Shown: positions 7,266 to 14,014 of the stretch, in pieces
Position numbering within the stretch: position 1 is the first letter of the stretch
How the letters are laid out: each line of letters opens with the position of its first letter
NCBI GenBank assembly: GCA_949531795.1
Contig: CATIQX010000014.1
Coordinates: forward strand, 1-14,014
Direction: 5' to 3'
Length of the DNA stretch: 14,014 bases
Origin: Cryomorphaceae bacterium
Lineage (GTDB): Bacteria; Bacteroidota; Bacteroidia; Flavobacteriales; BACL11
Notes under the pieces: model-generated
What the model was told of the DNA's origin: nothing
The model's database searches: none
Seen by the model: the letters and a program-made list of their open reading frames with translations, nothing else
Position numbers and translations under genes: made by a program

Positions 7266-8539
7266 TGAAGAAAGTCTTAATCATTACTTATTATTGGCCG
7301 CCAGCTGGAGGTTCAGGAGTGCAGAGATGGTTAAAATTTACAAAGTACTTACCAAAATACAATTGGAAACCAATTATTTATACTCCTGAAAATCCTTATT
7401 TTGATTTGCAGGATGAAGCTTTATTAAATGATATTCCTAATGAAGCTGAAGTTTGGAAGATACCAATTTGGGAGCCTTATGCGTTAAAAGATAAAATGTT
7501 TGGTAAAGGAAGTTCATCCCAAAGTGCTGGTGTCATTACTAATAAAAAATCACTAAAAAATAAGTTGTTAAATTGGGTGAGAGGGAATCTGTTTATTCCA
7601 GATCCAAAAATATATTGGGTAAAACCCTCAGTAAAAGTATTGCATAAAAAAATATTAGAAGAAGGAATTGAACATATTATAACTACTGGTCCCCCTCATT
7701 CTATGCATTTAATTGGATTAGGCTTAAAAAAAATAATTCCTAATCTAAAATGGATTGCTGATTTTCGAGATCCATGGAGTGAATTAGATTTATTGAATGA
7801 ATTTCAGCTTAATAATTCTTCAAGGAAAAAGCATAAGGATTTAGAAAGAGAAGTTTTGCAATCAGCCGATGTAGCTTTAACTGTTAGTGAAACATGGGTA
7901 GAAGATCTTAAAGCTTTGGGAGCAAATAAGGTCAAACTTATTACTAATGGTTATGATGTGGATGATTTTGAGCTAAAACCTAAAACAAATGATAAATTTA
8001 TCATTGGACATTATGGTTTGTTGAATCATTTAAGAAACCCTAAAAATTTATGGAAATCACTCGCTAATTTATGTGCTAAAAATTCGGAGTTTAATACTAG
8101 ATTAGAAATTCATTTGTCAGGAAATATTGATAATGAAGTTCTTAATGAAATAGCATCTTATCCTCAATTAAAAGAAAAAGTAAAGCAATTAGGATACCTT
8201 TCTCATGCGCAGGTTTTACATCAATATAATGAAGCTGATTTACTGCTATTGCTATTGTTTAATTCAAAAAGTGGAGTTGGAAATTACCCTGGTAAAATAT
8301 TTGAATATTTTGCAGCACAAAAACCAATTTTAGCATTTGGGCCAAAAGAAAGTGATGTCCAAAAATTGATTGAGAAAACAAATATTGGCAAGTTTTTTTC
8401 TTATGAAGAAACAAAATTTGAGAATGATATTTTATTATTATTTAAAAATGAGAAAATTTTTGATTTTAAGATGAAAGAAAATTTTTCAAGAGAAAAGTTA
8501 ACTCATGATTTAGTTATTCTATTAAATACTTTAGACTAA
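7265..8539 (+). CDS. GT4-like glycosyltransferase
   Basis: A predicted cytoplasmic GT-B glycosyltransferase of 424 residues, likely family 4, acting in surface polysaccharide assembly. The N-terminus has the donor/acceptor cleft loop typical of this group, YYWPPAGGSGVQRWLKFTKYL (9-29). TTGPPHS (140-146) and DFRDPW (166-171) are also familiar from Bacteroidota GT4 enzymes. NGYDVDDF follows near 228-235. The C-terminal half carries GKIFEYFAAQKPILAF (343-358), the position of the GT4 E-x7-E motif. Here Glu347 is present but the second Glu is not obvious. Sugar and acceptor cannot be read from sequence. The start overlaps the YfhO stop, and its own stop overlaps the flippase start, both as TAATG, so translation of the three is probably coupled. 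Confidence 0.92.
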   Translation: MKKVLIITYYWPPAGGSGVQRWLKFTKYLPKYNWKPIIYTPENPYFDLQDEALLNDIPNEAEVWKIPIWEPYALKDKMFGKGSSSQSAGVITNKKSLKNKLLNWVRGNLFIPDPKIYWVKPSVKVLHKKILEEGIEHIITTGPPHSMHLIGLGLKKIIPNLKWIADFRDPWSELDLLNEFQLNNSSRKKHKDLEREVLQSADVALTVSETWVEDLKALGANKVKLITNGYDVDDFELKPKTNDKFIIGHYGLLNHLRNPKNLWKSLANLCAKNSEFNTRLEIHLSGNIDNEVLNEIASYPQLKEKVKQLGYLSHAQVLHQYNEADLLLLLLFNSKSGVGNYPGKIFEYFAAQKPILAFGPKESDVQKLIEKTNIGKFFSYEETKFENDILLLFKNEKIFDFKMKENFSREKLTHDLVILLNTLD

Positions 8540-9999
8540 TGGGAATTATCAGAAATCAGAGTATTAAGAATTCAATTAGCTTTTATATTGGCATTGGTAT
8601 AGGAAGTATAAATACTATTTTGATTTATCCTAATGTTTTTAATGAGCAGCCCGAGCATTGGGGGCTTTTAAGTATTTTAGTTGCGTACGCTACTTTAGTA
8701 AGTACCTTCTCAAGTTTAGGTGTTCCTAGAATATTTATTCGTTTCTTTCCTTCAATCAAAGAAAAAGGACAACTTTATTTTCTAAGCTTAATAACCCCTT
8801 TATTTGGATTTATTTTCTCTTGTTTGGGGTATTGGTTTTTTAAAGATGAATTATTTGTTTTGTTAAATGCAAGCCCTCTTTTACAAGAGAATTTCTTTTA
8901 TATTTTTTTATTGGTGTTCCTCATTAGTTTTTATGACCTAATGACTTCTGTTTCTCATTCATATTTAGATGCAATAACTCCTATTCTTATTAATGAAGTA
9001 TTCCACAAGTTATATTGTTTAATTATTTTGCTAATTCATGGTTTTAAATTTATTGATTTCACATTATTCTTACAATTATATGTTTGTGGATTTTTACTTA
9101 AATTAGTGTTATTATTTGCTATTCAATTTTTTAGAGGGAATTTATTCTTTAGGTTTTCAATTAGTGCTTTAAGAATTAAGGAGATTCTAGTGTATGGCTT
9201 TTATGTGCTAATTGGAGGTGCTTCTTTGATGCTTGTTAGTAGAGTTGATATGTTGATGATTGGTGCTTTATTGGATTTAGAGGATGTTGCTTTTTATAGT
9301 TTGGCTTTTGCTATTGGAAGTGTAATAAAAGTTCCAGGAAAGTCTATTGTTGCAATATCAATTCCACTTTTATCTAAGGCATGGGAAGAAAATGATTTGA
9401 AAAAAATTAAAATTATCTACTACAAATCTGCTATAAACCAGTTAATTATAGGAGGAGTATTCTTTCTGTGTATTTGGATAAATATTGATGCTATGTTCAG
9501 CTTACTTCCTGAGAAATTTTCTCATGGAAAATGGGTAGTATTTTACATAGGTTTATCGCAATTATTTAATGTTGCTTCTGGTGTAAATGGTTCTATTATT
9601 GTTAATTCAAAATATTATAAATATGATTTATTTACAAATATTTTATTAGTATTTTTTACTTTAGTTTCTAATTACATATTAATTCCAAAATATGGTATAA
9701 ATGGTGCAGCTATGGCAACTGCTTTATCTGTTCTTTTATTTAATATTATTCGTTTAATCCTAATTAAAGTAAAAATGGGAATTCATCCTTTTTCTGGAAA
9801 AACACTTTACACAGTAATAATATTTTTATTTATATATCTTATAAGTACTTTCATACCATTATGTGGTAATTTATATTTAGATGTTGTTTGGAAAACTTTT
9901 ATTGTAATTGCCATTTTTATTCCTTTATTATTAAGATTAGAGTTATCTGAAGATATTAATGAAATAGTTTTTGATATTAGAAAGAGGTTAGGGTTTTAA
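8539..9999 (+). CDS. Wzx-like polysaccharide flippase (MOP superfamily)
   Basis: A 486-residue, very hydrophobic protein with about 12-14 predicted membrane spans throughout its length. It opens with IRNQSIKNSISFYIGIGIG (4-22) and a first helix pair, followed by GLLSILVAYATLVSTFSSLGVPRIFIRFFP (42-71). This opening is typical of Bacteroidota oligosaccharide flippases of the MATE/Wzx group. Family members move undecaprenyl-linked glycans to the periplasmic face. RVDMLMIGALLDLEDVAFYSLA lies near the middle, and INGAAMATALS (around 394-404) matches the recurrent pattern of the second half. It is the last gene of the carB operon and overlaps the glycosyltransferase stop by one base. The assignment rests on topology and family resemblance; whether it is Wzx proper or a related exporter is open. 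Confidence 0.9.
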   Translation: MGIIRNQSIKNSISFYIGIGIGSINTILIYPNVFNEQPEHWGLLSILVAYATLVSTFSSLGVPRIFIRFFPSIKEKGQLYFLSLITPLFGFIFSCLGYWFFKDELFVLLNASPLLQENFFYIFLLVFLISFYDLMTSVSHSYLDAITPILINEVFHKLYCLIILLIHGFKFIDFTLFLQLYVCGFLLKLVLLFAIQFFRGNLFFRFSISALRIKEILVYGFYVLIGGASLMLVSRVDMLMIGALLDLEDVAFYSLAFAIGSVIKVPGKSIVAISIPLLSKAWEENDLKKIKIIYYKSAINQLIIGGVFFLCIWINIDAMFSLLPEKFSHGKWVVFYIGLSQLFNVASGVNGSIIVNSKYYKYDLFTNILLVFFTLVSNYILIPKYGINGAAMATALSVLLFNIIRLILIKVKMGIHPFSGKTLYTVIIFLFIYLISTFIPLCGNLYLDVVWKTFIVIAIFIPLLLRLELSEDINEIVFDIRKRLGF

Positions 10000-10048
10000 T
10001 AATAAATTAGTTTTTTATTCTTTTATAGCTCTAAAAGTACTGAATGAT

Positions 10049-10056
10049 TATTTTTG
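10049..10056 (+). promoter_or_regulatory. Putative -7 promoter element (TATTTTTG)
   Basis: TATTTTTG fits TAnnTTTG and ends 22 bases before the GTG start at 10079. It is the best promoter candidate in the 79-base gap after the flippase gene. The two downstream glycan genes may therefore form their own unit, although read-through from the carB operon is not excluded because no good terminator precedes it. No -33 TTG box is evident. Confidence 0.5.
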
Positions 10057-10070
10057 TACTTATACAAAAA
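10051..10070. repeat. 8-bp perfect inverted repeat over the promoter (possible operator)
   Basis: TTTTTGTA (10051-10058) and TACAAAAA (10063-10070) are perfect inverted arms around CTTA. The left arm contains the TTTG of the putative -7 element, and the expected transcription start lies in the right arm. The palindrome is thus at DNA level, not within the mRNA. It could be an operator for a dimeric regulator, or chance in AT-rich sequence. Confidence 0.5.
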
Positions 10071-10078
10071 GAAATAGA

Positions 10079-10993
10079 GTGAAAAAAGTCAGTGTAATTT
10101 TAACGACATATAATTCCGAAGATCAATTACAGGAAGTATTAAATTCAATAAATAATCAAGAAGGAAGAGGAGAATTATTTGAAATTGAGCTTTTAGTAGT
10201 TGATGATTGTTCTACAGATAATACAAAATCTATTCTAATAAAGAATAATGTTGGTTTTCAGCTTACCAATTACAATACTGGAGGTCCAAATCAAGGAAGA
10301 AACCTTGCGCTTATGCAATGTTCAGGAGAATATATCTGTATTGCTGATCATGATGATATTTGGTTCCCAAATAGAATTAAGAAATTATTAGAGATTTGTC
10401 ATTTAGCACCAATAGTAACATCTGGATATATATTGTCTGATGATACTTCATTAAAACAAGTAGCTAGAGTTAGTAAACCAAAAGGTGTTAGTGGGCATTT
10501 AATTTATGAAAAAAATGAAACATTTTTAAGAAAACTAGCTAAAAGTAAATCAGGACAACAAACCTATTTAGGTAGTATTTTATTTCATTCTTCTTTAAAG
10601 CAAATACTTTTTGAAGAAGAATTTGGAATGATTGATTTTGATTGGGTTTTGAAATTGTTTCATAATAAAGCTTCAGTTGAAGTTTGCAGTGCTTTGTATT
10701 TAAGAAAAGTTGAGAGTGATAACCTTTCTTTAAACGAACAATATCGAATAAATGACTACTATTATTCTTTGAAGACTATTTCAGTTTATAAACATGAATA
10801 TTCAGCTGAAGTAATTTGTGCTGAAAAAAGAATAAATGGCAGTCTGGGTAGGTATTACTATTTAATAGGAAATATGAAATTATCTAGAAAATATTTATTT
10901 AAATCGACTATTGAATTAAAGACTATATTATATCTAATTACTACATTCGTGGGTTCGAAAATTGTAAAAAGATATTTTAAAATTTTCGGATAA
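10079..10993 (+). CDS. GT2 family glycosyltransferase
   Basis: A 304-residue GT-A fold glycosyltransferase of family 2, cytoplasmic and probably membrane-associated. It should transfer a sugar from a nucleotide donor during surface glycan synthesis. KKVSVILTTYNSEDQLQEVLNSI (2-24) and LLVVDDCSTDNT (38-49) form the nucleotide-binding start of the fold. NTGGPNQGRNLAL (66-78) follows, then the metal-binding DxD region ADHDDIWFPNRI (89-100). Acidic DFDWVLKLF further on may hold the catalytic base. The start is GTG: it places KKVSVI directly at the N-terminus, and the next in-frame ATG (about residue 79) would delete the nucleotide-binding site. No Shine-Dalgarno is seen. The C-terminal 35 residues are hydrophobic and basic. 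The next gene begins 16 bases after its stop. Confidence 0.93.
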   Translation: MKKVSVILTTYNSEDQLQEVLNSINNQEGRGELFEIELLVVDDCSTDNTKSILIKNNVGFQLTNYNTGGPNQGRNLALMQCSGEYICIADHDDIWFPNRIKKLLEICHLAPIVTSGYILSDDTSLKQVARVSKPKGVSGHLIYEKNETFLRKLAKSKSGQQTYLGSILFHSSLKQILFEEEFGMIDFDWVLKLFHNKASVEVCSALYLRKVESDNLSLNEQYRINDYYYSLKTISVYKHEYSAEVICAEKRINGSLGRYYYLIGNMKLSRKYLFKSTIELKTILYLITTFVGSKIVKRYFKIFG

Positions 10994-11009
10994 AAAATTT
11001 GTTTTAATA

Positions 11010-12872
11010 ATGGAAATACATTTATTTATTCTTTGGAGTAAAGTTAGCATTGAAAGAGAAAATATTTTATCTGATATTGCTGATAAATTTACTACCCTAG
11101 ATGTATATAATATTACATGGAGTGAAAATAAATTCTCTGAAAATCTATCTAGGTTTTATGGGCAAAATTTGCCAAAAAATTCTAAAAAAGAACAGCATTG
11201 TGGTAGTGAAAAATTTACTTGTGTTATTGTTAGGGATGAAAGTCCAAAATATCAGCCTAGACAAACATCAAAGGGGATTAGAGTTGTAAATGTTAATCTT
11301 TTTGATTCAAAGAAATTATATAGATCATGGACAGGCGGAGGGCATAAAATTCATGCAACTGATGATGTAGAGGAAACGAGGATACAGTTAATGTTACTTT
11401 TGGAAAAGCAATATGATTCCTACTTAATTTGTAATCAAAATTTTGTTGCAGAAAAAGAATATAATCAGGATTTAATTAGCTCTAGTGGTTGGCAGTCTTT
11501 AGAAGATGTCTTTGATATTTTGAATAAAACAATTAATTATGTTATTTTAAGGAATTTTGAAACTATCCATGATCAAATGGATAGTCTACATCCTGATATA
11601 GATATATTGACTGATAATCAAGATTATGCTATTAGTATCCTTAATGCTCAAAAAACTTTTAGTAAAAAATATAGGGTGCAGTATAAAGTACTTATTGATA
11701 ATAAGTATATTAATTTTGATTTAAGATTTAACGGAGATAATTATTATGATATTAATTGGCAGAAAGATATTTTAGTAACAAGAGTAAAGGAGGATTTCTT
11801 TTATAGGCCTTCAAATGTTAATTATTTTTATTCTCTTCTTTATCATGCATTACTTCATAAAGATAAACTTGGATATGATTATGAAAGAAGATTGTTAGAG
11901 CTAAATAATAAGTGTTCGGTTGTATTTCACAGGAAGTATTTTTCTGTTTTAGAAATATTTAATGAGTTAGAGGAATTTATAGATTCTAAAAAATACTATT
12001 TTACTTATCCAAATGATTTTTCTGTTCATTGGAATTATCAGTTATATTCAAAAGTAAACCCATCTTGGTCTTTTTTTCATAAGGCATATAGATCATATGT
12101 TAGTTTTATGAAACTGGTTGGGGATACAAAGAAAAATATAGCAGGTTGGTTAATGAAGTTAGTTAGAAGAAGTCTATTGCTTTTTATAAATCATTGGAAA
12201 ATTTTAAGATGTCTTAAGGATCTAAAAGTAAGTGACATAAAAATTTTTAAATTTAAAAATTGGCATGATGGTTTCGCATATTATTCAGGTGTCTTTCAGG
12301 GAGAGATTGTTTTTATAAAAATAAGTACAATGCACTTATTTTTAGACAACGAAAAAATATTTTATGATCTTTTTAAAGATAACCTTTCACTACTAAAAGT
12401 TATAAAGTTCTTTGAAAATAAAAATATTCAAATTTTGATTTCTGAGTTTTCAGATGAAAAGGAATTAACAGAACAGGATATTTTGGATGATCCAGATAGG
12501 CTATTACAAATATATGAAATATTAAAAACCATAAAACATAAAGATTGCATTCATAGAGATGTTAAATTGAATAATTTTCTATTAAAGGATGATAAAGTTA
12601 GGATTATTGACTTTACATATTCAACATGCTTAAATTATTCAAATAGATTTAATGATCTATCTTTTAATAAAAGGGAGGACGTTATGATTTTAAAAAACCT
12701 TGGAGGTATTTTTAAACCCAATATTTTTCAATGGAATGATTTTTATTCTATTGATGTAGTTTTAGAAACATTATTTTCGGAAGATATGGATATTGATACT
12801 AGACATAAAATACTTAAATACAAGCAGTTATTTAGAGAAAATTTAGGCGATAATTATCATGCTACAAAATAA
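11010..12872 (+). CDS. Multidomain protein: unknown N-terminal domain, nucleotidyltransferase-like region, kinase-like domain
   Basis: I do not know a named family for this 620-residue protein. Three parts are visible. Residues 1-135 are an unknown alpha/beta domain with a striking RSWTGGGHKIHATDDVEET segment (105-123). Residues 160-300 look like a nucleotidyltransferase fold: YVILRNFE (177-184), the acidic pair in PDIDIL (Asp196, Asp198), a third acid in FDLRF (Asp237), then a helical YSLLYHALLHK. Residues 415-590 look like an active kinase fold: Lys437 in VFIKI, Glu448 as its probable partner, HRDVKLNN (515-522; Asp517, Asn522) and IDF (Asp534) in place of DFG. This kinase resembles LPS-core kinases more than regulatory kinases. 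Residues 380-402 are basic and hydrophobic and may sit on the membrane. It is paired with a GT2 gene, so a glycan phosphate or phospho-substituent role is plausible but unproven. Confidence 0.82.
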   Translation: MEIHLFILWSKVSIERENILSDIADKFTTLDVYNITWSENKFSENLSRFYGQNLPKNSKKEQHCGSEKFTCVIVRDESPKYQPRQTSKGIRVVNVNLFDSKKLYRSWTGGGHKIHATDDVEETRIQLMLLLEKQYDSYLICNQNFVAEKEYNQDLISSSGWQSLEDVFDILNKTINYVILRNFETIHDQMDSLHPDIDILTDNQDYAISILNAQKTFSKKYRVQYKVLIDNKYINFDLRFNGDNYYDINWQKDILVTRVKEDFFYRPSNVNYFYSLLYHALLHKDKLGYDYERRLLELNNKCSVVFHRKYFSVLEIFNELEEFIDSKKYYFTYPNDFSVHWNYQLYSKVNPSWSFFHKAYRSYVSFMKLVGDTKKNIAGWLMKLVRRSLLLFINHWKILRCLKDLKVSDIKIFKFKNWHDGFAYYSGVFQGEIVFIKISTMHLFLDNEKIFYDLFKDNLSLLKVIKFFENKNIQILISEFSDEKELTEQDILDDPDRLLQIYEILKTIKHKDCIHRDVKLNNFLLKDDKVRIIDFTYSTCLNYSNRFNDLSFNKREDVMILKNLGGIFKPNIFQWNDFYSIDVVLETLFSEDMDIDTRHKILKYKQLFRENLGDNYHATK

Positions 12873-12886
12873 TAGAAATAAGTAAA

Positions 12887-13876
12887 TTATTTTTTCTTTT
12901 CCCAATCCCATGCAGATTTCATAGCTTTTTCTAGAATTTCTTTGGGTTCCCAATCTAGTTTTATGTTTACTAAATTTACATTAGCATATATTTCTTCAAT
13001 ATCCCCACTTCTTCTTGGGCCAATGGAATAGTTAATCTTTAAATTATTTATTTTTTCAAAAGCTTTTACTGCTTCTAAAACACTTACTCCAATACCTGTG
13101 CCAACATTAAATGCATGTTTCCCTCGGTTTTTAATTAGAAATTCCATTGCTTTTACGTGCGACTTTGCAAGATCAACTACATGTATGTAATCTCGAATAC
13201 ATGTACCATCAGGAGTATTGTAATCGTCTCCAAAAATAGTGATGTACTCTCTTTTTCCAATTGCACATTCTGCAATTATAGGTACTAAATTACTTGGCCT
13301 GTCAGCTGAACAATCTCCAATTAGAGTTGTAGGGTGAGAGCCAATAGGATTAAAGTATCTTAAGGCAACACTATTACAATTATCTGATTTAAGCATTTCT
13401 TCGCAAATCTGTTTAGTTTCTCCATAAGGGGATTCAGCTTTCTTGAAAGGAGCATTCTCATCTACTGGTAGAACATCAGGCATTCCATATACGGTGCAGG
13501 ATGAAGAAAATATGATGTTTTTCACTTCATTTTCTTGCATACATTTAAGTACAACTTTAAGTGAACCTATATTATTGTCATAGTACTTTTGTGGATTTTT
13601 TACAGATTCTTCTACAGATTTGTGAGCTGCAAAGTGTATAATACCATCTATTTTCCCTTCTTCAGAAAATACTTTATCCATAGCATACTTGTTTGTACAG
13701 TCAGCATTACGCCATTTTACTTTTGCGTCTATAATTGATTCAATTCCATCAATATTTTTATGGGATGTGTTACATAGATTATCAACTATAATGGGTGTAT
13801 ATCCTGCAGTAATTAGTTCCACAATTGTATGTGATCCAATATATCCTGCTCCTCCAGTTACAAGTATTTTTCTCAT
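12887..13876 (-). CDS. galE: UDP-glucose 4-epimerase
   Basis: GalE interconverts UDP-glucose and UDP-galactose (sometimes the N-acetyl forms) with bound NAD, in the cytoplasm. The 329-residue protein is close to E. coli GalE (338) in length. It is an extended short-chain dehydrogenase: the NAD-binding TGGAGYIGSHT lies at 7-17, HFAAHKSVEESV at 81-92, FSSSCTVYG at 123-131, and the catalytic YGETK at 151-155 (Tyr151, Lys155). ALRYFNPIG (171-179), DGTCIRDYIHVVDLA (223-237) and GPRRSGDIEEIYAN (286-299) complete the substrate-binding side. Its stop faces the stop of the 620-residue gene across 14 bases. Upstream on the same strand, 47 bases away, is the end of a YihY-type gene, so the two may be co-transcribed. 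It could supply galactose-type donors to the neighbouring transferases. Confidence 0.96.
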   Translation of the reverse strand: MRKILVTGGAGYIGSHTIVELITAGYTPIIVDNLCNTSHKNIDGIESIIDAKVKWRNADCTNKYAMDKVFSEEGKIDGIIHFAAHKSVEESVKNPQKYYDNNIGSLKVVLKCMQENEVKNIIFSSSCTVYGMPDVLPVDENAPFKKAESPYGETKQICEEMLKSDNCNSVALRYFNPIGSHPTTLIGDCSADRPSNLVPIIAECAIGKREYITIFGDDYNTPDGTCIRDYIHVVDLAKSHVKAMEFLIKNRGKHAFNVGTGIGVSVLEAVKAFEKINNLKINYSIGPRRSGDIEEIYANVNLVNIKLDWEPKEILEKAMKSAWDWEKKK

Positions 13877-13923
13877 ATTTAATTTTTTTTAATAGTGTAA
13901 GTCTAATATTAATATTTTTATAA

Positions 13924-14014
13924 CTAACTGTTTTCCTTTGCATTTAATATGCTAGCATTTAGTTCAAATCCTGTGAGTAGGATAATGGAATTAAAGTACA
14001 TCCAGATAAGGATA
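13924..14014 (-). CDS. C-terminal end of a YihY/BrkB-type membrane protein (partial)
   Basis: Only the last 29 codons lie in the window; the gene continues past base 14014. The minus-strand frame reads ILIWMYFNSIILLTGFELNA and ends SILNAKENS, with stop TAG at 13926-13924. A hydrophobic helix of the form W-(M/L)-Y-x-x-S-x-I-L-L-x-G-x-E-L-N-A is the recognisable last membrane segment of YihY/BrkB proteins. These are inner-membrane proteins of uncertain function; the old RNase BN label is not supported for most of them. The reading frame stays open to the window edge. galE starts 47 bases after the stop. The call rests on a short match. Confidence 0.65.
   Translation of the reverse strand, partial: ILIWMYFNSIILLTGFELNASILNAKENS

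Noticed and set aside
10020..10037. Hairpin CTTTTA-n6-TAAAAG after the flippase gene
   Set aside because: It has only six mostly A-T pairs and no T-run after it, so it is not credible as an intrinsic terminator.
13689..13892. Plus-strand open frame of 67 codons
   Set aside because: It is antisense to the N-terminal nucleotide-binding part of galE, which is firmly identified.
13933..14014. Plus-strand near-match promoter TTCCTTTG (13933-13940) followed by an ATG frame at 13949
   Set aside because: The second base of the -7 box is wrong, and the plus-strand peptide has no recognisable features. The minus strand of the same bases encodes a YihY-like membrane helix ending.
1..14014. Search for CRISPR arrays, insertion sequences, tRNAs and att sites
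   Set aside because: I saw no regularly spaced direct repeats, transposase motifs, terminal inverted repeats or tRNA-like sequences by eye.

Overview
The window is AT-rich DNA that looks like Bacteroidota, most likely the Flavobacteriia or a close relative. Four lines support this. Putative promoters match the Bacteroidota -7 box TAnnTTTG. Gene starts show no clear Shine-Dalgarno sequences. A DUF4834-type protein with a C-terminal YVDFEE motif sits beside a YfhO protein. CarB is about 950 residues and lacks the usual C-terminal regulatory domain. I see no mobile elements, CRISPR arrays or tRNA/rRNA genes.

Layout. (1) Bases 1-218: the 3' part of the RNase P RNA gene (rnpB) and its strong hairpin terminator. 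(2) 220-1149: a promoter set almost on the start codon of an exported protein of unknown function. (3) 1150-1596: a non-coding stretch with a weak hairpin, then the promoter, the 52-codon ribosomal protein L34 gene (rpmH) and its terminator. (4) 1669-9999: a tight five-gene operon of carB, a small DUF4834-type membrane protein, YfhO, a GT4-like glycosyltransferase and a Wzx-like flippase. Gaps are 1 and 10 nt, followed by two TAATG stop/start overlaps. (5) 10049-12872: a second, probably separately promoted pair, made of a GT2 glycosyltransferase and an unusual 620-residue protein joining an unknown N-terminal domain, a nucleotidyltransferase-like region and a kinase-like domain. (6) 12887-14014, minus strand: galE, preceded by the C-terminal end of a YihY/BrkB-type membrane protein cut by the window edge.

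How the genes fit together (inference). From YfhO onward the theme is surface glycan assembly. GalE would supply UDP-galactose-type donors, the GT4 and GT2 enzymes would build a lipid-linked glycan on the cytoplasmic face, the Wzx-like protein would flip it, and YfhO would work on the periplasmic side. The 620-residue protein might add or activate a phosphate-containing substituent. The left part (rnpB, rpmH, carB) is housekeeping. The most unusual object is the 620-residue protein at 11010-12872. The DNA palindrome over the promoter of its operon (10051-10070) is the most notable regulatory candidate.
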